This document shows, one piece after another, positions 1 to 5,804 of a stretch of 7,569 nt of DNA (the stretch's first letter is position 1; each line of letters opens with the position of its first letter). The stretch covers positions 1 through 7,569 of the forward strand of contig JAFALP010000274.1 in the NCBI GenBank assembly GCA_019234175.1, in the 5' to 3' direction. The position numbers and the translations under genes are program-made. The DNA comes from Actinomycetota bacterium (lineage in GTDB: Bacteria > Actinomycetota > Thermoleophilia > Gaiellales > Gaiellaceae). The notes under the pieces were generated by a model, which was not told the origin of the DNA, did not search any database, and worked only from the letters and a program-made list of their open reading frames with translations.

Positions 1-471
1 CTCAACCGCACGACGCTCGGCTACGAAGTGCGCGCGGTGGGCTTCAACCCGGACGCGGCGGCGTACGGGGGGATCAGCGTGAAGAAGAACCTCATCCGCG
101 CGATGGCGATCTCCGGTGCATTCGCGGGGCTCGCCGGCGCCATCGACATGCTCGGCTACCTGTACCAGTTCGGACAGAACGACGTGCCGGTCAGCCAGGT
201 CGGCTTCCTCGGCATCGCCGTCGCGCTGCTCGGGAGGAACACGGCCGTCGGCGTGCTCTTCGGCTCGCTGCTCTTCGGCGCGCTCCTGTTCGGGACGACG
301 CATGGGCTCACGTCGAACGTCATCCAGCCCGAGCTCGCCGGCAACCTGACGTACATCATCCAGGGGCTGATCGTGCTCTTCGTCGGGGCCGACGTCCTCA
401 TCCTCTACGTCTGGAACACACGGAAGCGCATGTGGCCGCGCCGCGGACGCGTCGCGGAGGCGTCGGCATGA
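1..471 (+). CDS. ABC transporter permease, BPD_transp_2 family (nucleoside/simple-sugar type), 5' truncated
   Basis: C-terminal 156 residues of an inner-membrane permease; the frame is open to the first base, so the start lies outside the window. The visible part begins in the cytoplasmic loop that contacts the ATPase (RAVGFNPDAAAYGGI, residues 11-25), a hallmark of permeases in the BMP-lipoprotein/nucleoside importer family (B. subtilis NupP/YufP, S. mutans RnsC type). Hydrophobic segments follow at about 34-56, 67-100 (probably two helices) and 116-138, ending in a basic cytoplasmic tail (RKRMWPRRGR). The stop overlaps the next permease's start (ATGA), so the two are translationally coupled and probably form a heterodimeric channel. 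The ATPase and binding lipoprotein genes would be expected upstream. A nucleoside substrate is inferred from family resemblance; a simple sugar remains possible. Confidence 0.88.
   Translation, partial: LNRTTLGYEVRAVGFNPDAAAYGGISVKKNLIRAMAISGAFAGLAGAIDMLGYLYQFGQNDVPVSQVGFLGIAVALLGRNTAVGVLFGSLLFGALLFGTTHGLTSNVIQPELAGNLTYIIQGLIVLFVGADVLILYVWNTRKRMWPRRGRVAEASA
456..460 (+). promoter_or_regulatory. Shine-Dalgarno site of the second permease
   Basis: GGAGG lies 7 bases before the ATG at 468, inside the end of the first permease gene. This fixes the start at 468 and argues against the longer open frame that continues upstream to 432, where no comparable site is seen. Confidence 0.75.
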
Positions 472-1676
472 GCACCTGGACGGCGGGGCTCGACAACCCG
501 GTCAGCGCGCGGCTGCGCAACCCGGCGACGAGCGGCATCGCCGGCGTCGTCCTCGGCTGCTTCGCGGCGTTCCTCGCCATCCCGCCGATCGAGGCGCGGA
601 CGGTCACGTGGCCGATCCTCGTCGGCGTCGTCGCGGCGCTGCTCGGCATCTGGACGGTGTCGCGCGGCATGCGACGGCTCGGCTGGGGCGCGTTCGCGGC
701 CGGCGTCCTCGGCATCGCGCTCGGGATCCTCGCGACGCGGTCGGGGACGGGGAACCTCAATGCCGTCTTCGACGCGACGCTGATCGCGCAGACGTTCGGC
801 CTCGCCACGCCGCTCGTCTTCGGCTCGATCGCCGGGATGATGTCCGAGCGCAGCGGCGTCATCAACGTCGGGCTCGAGGGGATGATGCTGATGGGCGCCT
901 TCTGGGGCGTCTACGGCGCCGACAAGGGCGGCTGGCCCGTCGGGCTCCTTCTCGGCGGAGGCGTCGGCGGCCTGCTCGCGCTCGTGTACGGGTTCTTCGC
1001 CATCCAGCTGCGCTCCGACCAGATCGTGGGCGGGACGGCGGTGAACTTCCTCGCGCTCGGGATAACGGGGTACTTCTTCGTGCAGCTGTACAACAACAAC
1101 CCGATCCCGAACGGTGTCGCGACGCTGCCGAACTTCCGCATCCCGGGGCTCGCGGACCTGCACTTCCTCGGTCCGGCGATCGGCGACCTGAACGTGATGA
1201 TCTGGGCCGGCTTCGTGCTCGTGATCGCGTCGTACATCCTGTTGTTCAAGACGCCGATCGGCCTGCGTATCCGCGCGTGCGGCGAGCATCCGCGCGCCGC
1301 CGACACGGTGGGCATCAACGTGTACGCGATCCGCTACAGCTGCGTCGTGCTGTCCGGCGTGCTCGCGGCGCTCGGCGGCGTCTACCTGTCGGACGGGTAC
1401 GGGAACGGCACGTTCATCGCCGACATCACGAACGGCCGCGGCTTCATCGCGCTGGCGGCGATGATCTTCGGCAACTGGCGGCCGGGCGGCGCCTTCGGCG
1501 CGTCGCTGCTCTTCGGCTTCTCCAGCGCGCTGGCGCTTCGGCTGCAGGTGTACTCCGCCTCGGCCGCTACGCTGTTCAACGTGCTTCCGTACGTCCTCAC
1601 GCTGATCGCCGTGGCAGGCGTGATCGGCCGAACCGTTCCGCCCGCCGCCGATGGCAAGCCGTACCGCAAGCAGTAG
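468..1676 (+). CDS. ABC transporter permease, BPD_transp_2 family (nucleoside type), with N-terminal extension
   Basis: Second permease of the importer, 402 residues. The motif SERSGVINVGLEGMMLMGAF (126-145) is the family signature of NupQ/YufQ/RnsD-type permeases. The ATPase-contact loop GLRIRACGEHPRAADTVGI is at 265-283, and there are many hydrophobic segments (about 106-123, 135-150, 157-180, 187-206, 243-260, 288-308, 326-335, 343-358, 370-388). It is longer than the usual roughly 300-320 residues because an extra 90-100 residue N-terminal region holds three more likely membrane helices (about 22-39, 47-64, 73-90). The start at 468 is supported by a GGAGG site and the ATGA overlap with the upstream permease. 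It overlaps the next gene by 26 bp. The substrate is inferred to be nucleosides; the sequence alone does not settle it. Confidence 0.9.
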   Translation: MSTWTAGLDNPVSARLRNPATSGIAGVVLGCFAAFLAIPPIEARTVTWPILVGVVAALLGIWTVSRGMRRLGWGAFAAGVLGIALGILATRSGTGNLNAVFDATLIAQTFGLATPLVFGSIAGMMSERSGVINVGLEGMMLMGAFWGVYGADKGGWPVGLLLGGGVGGLLALVYGFFAIQLRSDQIVGGTAVNFLALGITGYFFVQLYNNNPIPNGVATLPNFRIPGLADLHFLGPAIGDLNVMIWAGFVLVIASYILLFKTPIGLRIRACGEHPRAADTVGINVYAIRYSCVVLSGVLAALGGVYLSDGYGNGTFIADITNGRGFIALAAMIFGNWRPGGAFGASLLFGFSSALALRLQVYSASAATLFNVLPYVLTLIAVAGVIGRTVPPAADGKPYRKQ

Positions 1677-2007
1677 CGTCGCCAACCACCGCGCGTCGAT
1701 CGCGGTGCTGGCCGCGCTCCTCGGCGCGGTCGCGATCCCCGGCGCGATCCTCGTGTCGCGGCAGACGAAGCAGCTGCACCTGCTCGACGCCGTGTGGTCG
1801 ATCCCCGCGGCGATGGCGCTCAGCCTGGTCGCGCTCTTCCTCGCGCGCGGCGCGCGCGGCCAGATCCGGCGGACGCTGGAGCGGGCGGGAGGGGCAGGAC
1901 GGATCCGCGCGACGAGATGGCTGGCGGGCGCGGGGATCTGCCTGGCGCTGTCCGCGTCGATCTCGGTCGGGTTCTACGAAGTGCTGCTGTACCTCGAGAA
2001 GCGCTAG
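1651..2007 (+). CDS. small three-helix membrane protein of unknown function
   Basis: A 118-residue protein I do not recognise. It has three likely membrane helices (about 16-36, 48-66, 89-113). A basic cytoplasmic-type loop between helices 2 and 3 (RGARGQIRRTLERAGGAGRIR, near 67-87) suggests membrane topology by the positive-inside rule. It begins at an ATG inside the last 26 bp of the permease gene, in another frame, so it is probably expressed by coupling to the importer operon. No clear Shine-Dalgarno is visible before 1651; a GTG at 1705 is a weaker alternative start that would remove part of helix 1. It could be an accessory subunit of the transporter or an unrelated conserved membrane protein. 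Its stop overlaps the nadA stop on the other strand. Confidence 0.7.
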   Translation: MASRTASSSVANHRASIAVLAALLGAVAIPGAILVSRQTKQLHLLDAVWSIPAAMALSLVALFLARGARGQIRRTLERAGGAGRIRATRWLAGAGICLALSASISVGFYEVLLYLEKR

Positions 2008-2930
2008 GCCCCGATCGCCACCATGCGCTCGATCGCGAGCCGCGCCTTCGCGGCGGTCTCCTCGTCGACCGTGATGCGGTGCTTCATCTCCCGCAGGCCG
2101 TCGCGGACGTTCTCGAGCGTCGTCACCTTCATGTACCGGCAGATGGCGTCCTCGCGGACGGGCTCGAAGCGCTTGCCGGGCGCCTCCTTCTCCAGCCGGT
2201 GCAGGATCCCGGTCTCGGTGGCGACGAGGAACCGCTCCTTCGGCGAGCGCTTCGCGTAGTCGACCATCCTCTCGGTGGACAGGATCTGCGTCCGCTCGCT
2301 GCCGAACGCCATCGCCTGGCTCGCGCAGCCGCACTCGGGATGGACGAGCAGCTCCGCGTCCGGCGCCTCGCGCTCCCACCGCTCGATGTCGGCGGGGCGG
2401 ATGCCCGCGTGGACGTGGCACTCGCCGAGCCAGATGGTCAGCTTGCGCCCGGTCACGCGCTCGAGCCAGAGCCCGAGGTACATGTCCGGCAGGAACAGGA
2501 TCTCCTGGTCCTCCGGGATCGCCTCGATCACCTGCTGCGCGTTCCCGGACGTGCAGCAGTAGTCGCTCTCCGCCTTCACCTCCGCGGTCGTGTTCACGTA
2601 GGACACGACGACCGCGCCCGGATGCTGCGCCTTCCACTCGCGCAGCTGCGCGCCGTCGATGGACGCCGCCAGCGAGCAGCCGGCACCCAGGTCGGGGAGG
2701 AGCACGGTCTTGTCCGGCGACAGGATCGCCGCCGTCTCCGCCATGAAGTGGACGCCGCAGAAGACGATCACCTCCGCATCCGCCGCCGCCGCCTGCCGCG
2801 AAAGCCCGAGCGAGTCGCCGACGTAGTCGGCCACGTCCTGCACCTCGGGGCGCTGGTAGTTGTGCGCGAGGATGACGGCGTCGCGCTCCTCCGCGAGCGC
2901 GCGGATCTCGTCCTGCATGGTCGCGATCAA
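2004..2930 (-). CDS. nadA: quinolinate synthase
   Basis: NadA condenses iminoaspartate from NadB with dihydroxyacetone phosphate to give quinolinate, using a [4Fe-4S] cluster in the cytoplasm. Numbering from the ATG at 2918: AHNYQRPEVQDVADYVGDS (18-36), FCGVHFMAET (53-62), CCTSGNA (121-127), GECHVHAGI (165-173), HPECGCASQAM (193-203), TETGILHRL (234-242) and CRYMK (260-264). Likely cluster ligands are Cys54, Cys121 or Cys122, and Cys260. At about 304 residues it is the short form, like Thermotoga NadA, without the N-terminal extension of longer versions. I place the start at TTG 2930: GGAGG sits 7 bases before it, and TTGA overlaps the nadC stop. An ATG at 2918, four residues in, is the alternative but lies 19 bases from that GGAGG. 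It is the last gene of the nadB-nadC-nadA operon. Confidence 0.95.
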   Translation of the reverse strand: MIATMQDEIRALAEERDAVILAHNYQRPEVQDVADYVGDSLGLSRQAAAADAEVIVFCGVHFMAETAAILSPDKTVLLPDLGAGCSLAASIDGAQLREWKAQHPGAVVVSYVNTTAEVKAESDYCCTSGNAQQVIEAIPEDQEILFLPDMYLGLWLERVTGRKLTIWLGECHVHAGIRPADIERWEREAPDAELLVHPECGCASQAMAFGSERTQILSTERMVDYAKRSPKERFLVATETGILHRLEKEAPGKRFEPVREDAICRYMKVTTLENVRDGLREMKHRITVDEETAAKARLAIERMVAIGA

Positions 2931-3757
2931 TCGAGGACCTCCAGTGAGACGTGGAGCGAGCGCGCACCGTGCGTGAGCGCGCCCACGGAGATGAAGTCGA
3001 CGCCGGTCTCGGCGTAGGCGCGCACGGTCCCGAGGGACACGCCGCCCGACGCCTCGAGGTGCGCGCGGCCGGCGACGAGGCCGACGGCGCCTGCGACCTG
3101 CTCGGGGCTCATGTTGTCGAGGAGGATCCGCCCGACGCCGGCGTCGAGCGCCTCCTGCACCTGTTCGGCCGTCTCCGCCTCGATCTCGACGTCGCGCGCC
3201 CCGTTCAGCGCCGCGACCGCGGCCGGGATGCCGCCGGCGATGCGGAGGTGGTTCTCCTTCACGAGGACCGCGTCGTAGAGGCCGGCGCGATGGTTCGCGC
3301 CACCGCCGCAACGGACCGCGTACTTCTCGAGCGAGCGGAGGCCGGGCGTCGTCTTGCGCGTGTCGAGGATGGTGGCGCCCGTGCCGTCCACGAGCTCGAC
3401 GTAGCGGCGCGTGAGCGACGCGATCCCGCACAGGCGGCCGAGGAGGTTGAGCGCGACGCGCTCGCCGGTGAGCACCGCGCGCGCGGGCCCTTCGACTGTG
3501 GCGAGCACGGCGGGCACGTCGGTCACTGCGTCGCCGTCGTCGACGAGCGCCTCCACGCGCACGTTCGGGTCGACGGCGCGGAAGACCGCCGCCGCCACCC
3601 GCACGCCGCAGACGACGCCCGGCTCCTCGAGCAGGAGCTGCGCGCGCGCGTGCGCGTCCGCGGGGACGAGCGCCGCGGTCGTGCGGTCGCCGTCGCCGAC
3701 GTCCTCGGCGAGCGCAGCCGCCACGACGCGGTCGACGTCCGCCTGCGTCAGCTCCAT
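2927..3757 (-). CDS. nadC: nicotinate-nucleotide pyrophosphorylase (carboxylating) / quinolinate phosphoribosyltransferase
   Basis: NadC converts quinolinate and phosphoribosyl pyrophosphate to NaMN, CO2 and pyrophosphate, the third step of de novo NAD synthesis. It has 276 residues, normal for the family. The N-terminal domain carries EDVGDGDRT (18-26) and GERVALNLLGRLCGIAS (98-114). The barrel carries DTRKTTPGLR (132-141), KYAVRCGGGANHRAGLYDA (145-163) with the substrate-binding Arg and His, VKENH (166-170), EIEAET (191-196), LLDNMSP (212-218), EASGGV (235-240) and GVDFISVGALTHGA (252-265). All expected motifs are present. The ATG at 3757 lies inside the end of nadB (10 bp overlap, another frame). 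GAGG 8 bases upstream and a closer GGAG precede it. Its stop overlaps the preferred TTG start of nadA. Confidence 0.97.
   Translation of the reverse strand: MELTQADVDRVVAAALAEDVGDGDRTTAALVPADAHARAQLLLEEPGVVCGVRVAAAVFRAVDPNVRVEALVDDGDAVTDVPAVLATVEGPARAVLTGERVALNLLGRLCGIASLTRRYVELVDGTGATILDTRKTTPGLRSLEKYAVRCGGGANHRAGLYDAVLVKENHLRIAGGIPAAVAALNGARDVEIEAETAEQVQEALDAGVGRILLDNMSPEQVAGAVGLVAGRAHLEASGGVSLGTVRAYAETGVDFISVGALTHGARSLHVSLEVLD
2938..2942 (-). promoter_or_regulatory. Shine-Dalgarno site of nadA that favours the TTG start
   Basis: On the minus strand GGAGG is followed by TCCTCGA and then TTG (2930-2928), a 7-base spacer. The ATG at 2918 is 19 bases from this site, and no other good site lies between them. 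The site is within the last codons of nadC. Confidence 0.55.
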
Positions 3758-5079
3758 CGCTCCAGCCTCGGCTCGGCGCCGGGCGCGAACACGAAGTGCG
3801 CCGCGAGCGCGGGATCCTCGACCGGGTAGTCCTCGCGGAAGTGGACGCCGCGGCTCTCGGTGCGCGCGAGCGCGCCGCGGGCCACGAGCCGGGCGAGCGG
3901 GGAAGGGGAGTCGAGCAGCCGCGTCAGACCGGCGGCGTTGCGGATGAGCCCCGCGTCCTCCCACAGCGCGGCGCCGGCGTCGGCGGAGCCCGGGATCGGC
4001 GAGGCGTCGGAGACGAGCGCCGGCCCGTCGAGCGCGGCCACGCCGGCGCGGCGGCCGAAGACGAGGCACTCGAGCAGCGAGTTGGACGCGAGCCGGTTGG
4101 CGCCGTGCACGCCCGTGCACGCGCACTCGCCTGCGGCGTAGAGGCCGGGCACCGTCGTGCGTCCGTCCAGGTCGGTGGCGACGCCGCCGATGGCGTAGTG
4201 CGCGGCGGGAGAGACGGGGATGGGCTCGTCCGCGGGGTCGTAGCCGGCGCGCTCGAGCGTCGCCATCAGCGACGGGTACCGGTCGCGCTCGATGCCGCGC
4301 AGGTCGAGCGATGCGCTCTGTCGCGCAGCGATCGCGCGGGCGACGACGTCGCGCGGCGCGAGCTCGTCGGTGAAGCGCTCGCCGTCCTCGTCGAGAAGCG
4401 TCGCGCCCGCGCCGCGCAGGGCCTCGGACAGAAGGAAGCCGTCGTCGCGGAGCGCGGTGGGATGGAACTGGACCAGTTCGAGGTCGGCGAGCTCGGCGCC
4501 GGCGGCGTGCGCCAGCAGGAGCCCGTCGCCGACGGCGCCGCGCGGGTTCGTCGTCCGCTGCCACAGCGCCGCGTAGCCGCCGGTGGCGAGCACGACCGAA
4601 TGCCCGGACAGCTGCGAGAGCGAGTCGACGCGCTCACGCTCGATCCCGACGTTCGGGTGCTCGCGCACGCGCGCGACGAGCACCTCGGCGATGCGGCGGC
4701 CGGTCTCGGCGCCGCCGGCGTGCACGACGCGGCTGTGCGAGTGGCCGCCCTCGCGCGCGAGCCCGTGGTCGAATTCGACGCCGAGCCGCACGAGGTCGCC
4801 GATCCTGTCCGGCGCCTCCTCCGTCAGCAGCTCCACCGCGCTCTCGCGGCAGAGGCCGCGCCCGGCGGCGAGCGTGTCGGCCGCGTGCAGCGCCGGGTCG
4901 TCGTCCGGCCCGACGGCGGCGGCCACGCCGCCCTGCGCCGCCCAGCTGTTCGAGGAGTCGATGCCCGTCGCACGAACGAGGACTGCGCCGCCCGCATCGG
5001 CTGCGGCGAGCGCGGCGGTGAGGCCGGCGACGCCGGCGCCCACGATCACGACGTCGGGGGAGTGCAGTTTCTTCCTCAA
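3748..5079 (-). CDS. nadB: L-aspartate oxidase, compact form
   Basis: A flavoprotein that oxidises L-aspartate to iminoaspartate, the first step of de novo NAD synthesis, and passes it to NadA. It has 443 residues. FAD-binding motif VIVGAGVAGL (11-20), SSNSWAAQGGVAAAVG (42-57), active-site region GGHSHSRVVHAGGAETGR (111-128), TNPRGAVGDG (177-186), LVQFHPTAL (202-210), SEALRGAGA (218-226), HYAIGGVATDLDGRT (294-308), GLYAAGECACTGVHGANRLA (312-331) with SNSLLECLVFGRRAG after it, and ESRGVHFREDYP (408-419). It is about 100 residues shorter than E. coli NadB (540): the segment before VVLATGG (162-168) and the C-terminal helical domain are both reduced, while the listed motifs remain. The start at TTG 5079 is the first suitable codon; a weak AGG lies 9 bases before it. 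It is the first gene of the operon and is divergent from nrtR, 20 bp away. Confidence 0.95.
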   Translation of the reverse strand: MRKKLHSPDVVIVGAGVAGLTAALAAADAGGAVLVRATGIDSSNSWAAQGGVAAAVGPDDDPALHAADTLAAGRGLCRESAVELLTEEAPDRIGDLVRLGVEFDHGLAREGGHSHSRVVHAGGAETGRRIAEVLVARVREHPNVGIERERVDSLSQLSGHSVVLATGGYAALWQRTTNPRGAVGDGLLLAHAAGAELADLELVQFHPTALRDDGFLLSEALRGAGATLLDEDGERFTDELAPRDVVARAIAARQSASLDLRGIERDRYPSLMATLERAGYDPADEPIPVSPAAHYAIGGVATDLDGRTTVPGLYAAGECACTGVHGANRLASNSLLECLVFGRRAGVAALDGPALVSDASPIPGSADAGAALWEDAGLIRNAAGLTRLLDSPSPLARLVARGALARTESRGVHFREDYPVEDPALAAHFVFAPGAEPRLERWS

Positions 5080-5085
5080 AGTCGA

Positions 5086-5091
5086 TAACCT
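5086..5091 (+). promoter_or_regulatory. candidate -10 element for nrtR (near-leaderless)
   Basis: TAACCT fits the actinobacterial TANNNT pattern and ends 8 bases before the GTG start at 5100, so transcription could begin at or next to the start codon. No convincing -35 is seen. It overlaps the left arm of the dyad, so an operator-bound repressor would block it. Confidence 0.3.
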
Positions 5092-5098
5092 GGTGGCG

Positions 5099-5104
5099 AG
5101 TGTA
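5099..5104 (-). promoter_or_regulatory. candidate -10 element for the nadBCA operon
   Basis: TACACT on the minus strand fits TANNNT and ends 19 bases before the nadB TTG start at 5079, giving a leader of roughly a dozen bases. No clear -35 is visible. It lies between the arms of the dyad and overlaps the nrtR start codon. Confidence 0.3.
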
Positions 5105-5804
5105 CACGGTTCCCGACTCCCAAGCGAAAACAGCTGTGCATGCGGTTTTGGCCGCTGTCCTGCAGGTGCGGGACGGCCGCCTGCAAGCGCTCCTGTGGCA
5201 GCGCGGCCGCGACCCGTACGCGGGCGCGTGGGCGCTGCCCGGCGGCGTCCTCGAGGAGGACGAGACCTTGGAGGAGTCCGTCCTCCGCCACCTGGCGGAC
5301 AAGGTGGACGTCCGCGAGGTCGCGCACCTGGAGCAGCTGGAGACGCGCAGCGACCCGGAGCGGAACCCGGTGCGCCGCGAGCTCGCCACCGCCTTCCTCG
5401 GCCTCGTCCCGAGCGACGCCGACCCGGCCGTCCCGGAGGACACGCGCTGGCACCCGGTGGACGACCTGCCCGGGCTCGCCTACGACCACGAGCCGATCCT
5501 CCTCGCCGCCCGCGAGCGCCTGCGCGGCAAGCTCGGATACACGAACCTCGGCTTCGCGCTCGCGCCGGAGACGTTCACGATGGCCGAGCTGCGCGACCTG
5601 TACACGGCCGCGCTCGGGCACGCCGTCTCGGCGACGAACCTCCAGCGGGTCCTCCTGCGGCGCGAGCTGCTCCAGCCGACGGGGACGCTGCGCCGCTACG
5701 GGCGGGGCGGGGGCAGGCCCGCCGCGGTCTACCGCTTCGGGACGCGGGAGCTCGAGATCACGGATCAGTTCGCCGTCCTGCGCCCGCCTACAATCACTCG
5801 GTAG
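5100..5804 (+). CDS. nrtR: NrtR family transcriptional regulator (degenerate Nudix domain plus winged helix)
   Basis: A 234-residue predicted repressor of NAD metabolism. The N-terminal Nudix-fold domain spans about 11-140 (LLWQRGRDPYAGAWALPGGV at 31-50, AYDHEPIL at 127-134). The C-terminal winged helix (about 158-212) has FTMAELRDLYTAALG (159-173), LLRRELLQPTG (185-195) and GRGGGRPAAVYRF (201-213), the layout typical of NrtR. The Nudix signature (49-71) keeps the first Gly and Glu, but the catalytic REUXEE core reads RHLADK (63-68), so hydrolase activity is unlikely. In the family this domain binds ADP-ribose, which releases the protein from DNA. Divergence from nadBCA strongly supports the role. 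The start is GTG 5100; the next GTG (5136) would cut into the first strand of the Nudix fold. A plain Nudix hydrolase is the alternative, made less likely by the lost residues and the winged helix. Confidence 0.88.
   Translation: MYTVPDSQAKTAVHAVLAAVLQVRDGRLQALLWQRGRDPYAGAWALPGGVLEEDETLEESVLRHLADKVDVREVAHLEQLETRSDPERNPVRRELATAFLGLVPSDADPAVPEDTRWHPVDDLPGLAYDHEPILLAARERLRGKLGYTNLGFALAPETFTMAELRDLYTAALGHAVSATNLQRVLLRRELLQPTGTLRRYGRGGGRPAAVYRFGTRELEITDQFAVLRPPTITR
5789..5794 (+). promoter_or_regulatory. candidate internal -10 element ahead of the RodZ-like gene
   Basis: TACAAT (5 of 6 matches to TATAAT) ends 10 bases before the ATG at 5805, the spacing of a leaderless or near-leaderless actinobacterial promoter. 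No Shine-Dalgarno precedes this ATG, which is consistent with a leaderless start. No -35 match is seen, and the hexamer lies in nrtR coding sequence, so it may be chance. Confidence 0.27.

Larger units (their letters stand above)
5081..5117. promoter_or_regulatory. candidate operator dyad between nadB and nrtR
   Basis: GTCGATAACC (5081-5090) and GGTTCCCGAC (5108-5117) form an imperfect inverted repeat, pairing at 8 of 10 positions around a centre at 5099. Further in, GT (5093-5094) pairs with AC (5104-5105). A perfect 8-base palindrome GTGTACAC (5100-5107) lies inside it over the nrtR start. NrtR dimers bind palindromic sites upstream of NAD genes and their own gene, and this is the only gap between the divergent units. 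Assignment as the NrtR site is inference, since I cannot compare it with related genomes. Confidence 0.4.

Noticed and set aside
405..1685. Long antisense open frame (426 codons) opposite the permease.
   Set aside because: Its translation is a low-complexity run rich in Arg, Ala, Asp and Glu with no domain motif, as expected opposite a high-GC gene; the plus strand encodes a clear permease.
1990..2040. Possible terminator hairpin between the converging operons.
   Set aside because: Only short palindromes (AGCGCT, repeated GATCGC) are present, with no strong stem and no T-run on either strand.
3796..5088. Open plus-strand frame (430 codons) opposite nadB.
   Set aside because: It is a compositional shadow with no recognisable motif, while the minus strand shows the aspartate oxidase motifs throughout.
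5092..5117. GGAAC-like element on the minus strand (5116-5109 region) as an ECF sigma-factor promoter for nadB.
   Set aside because: The matching downstream CGT/GTC element is not at the expected spacing, so the likeness is probably chance.
5127..5149. AAAAC / GTTTT inverted repeat with CAGCTG and GCATGC between, as a second operator.
   Set aside because: Only five bases pair in each arm, the centre does not continue the symmetry, and it lies in nrtR coding sequence after the start. It is too weak to list as a site.
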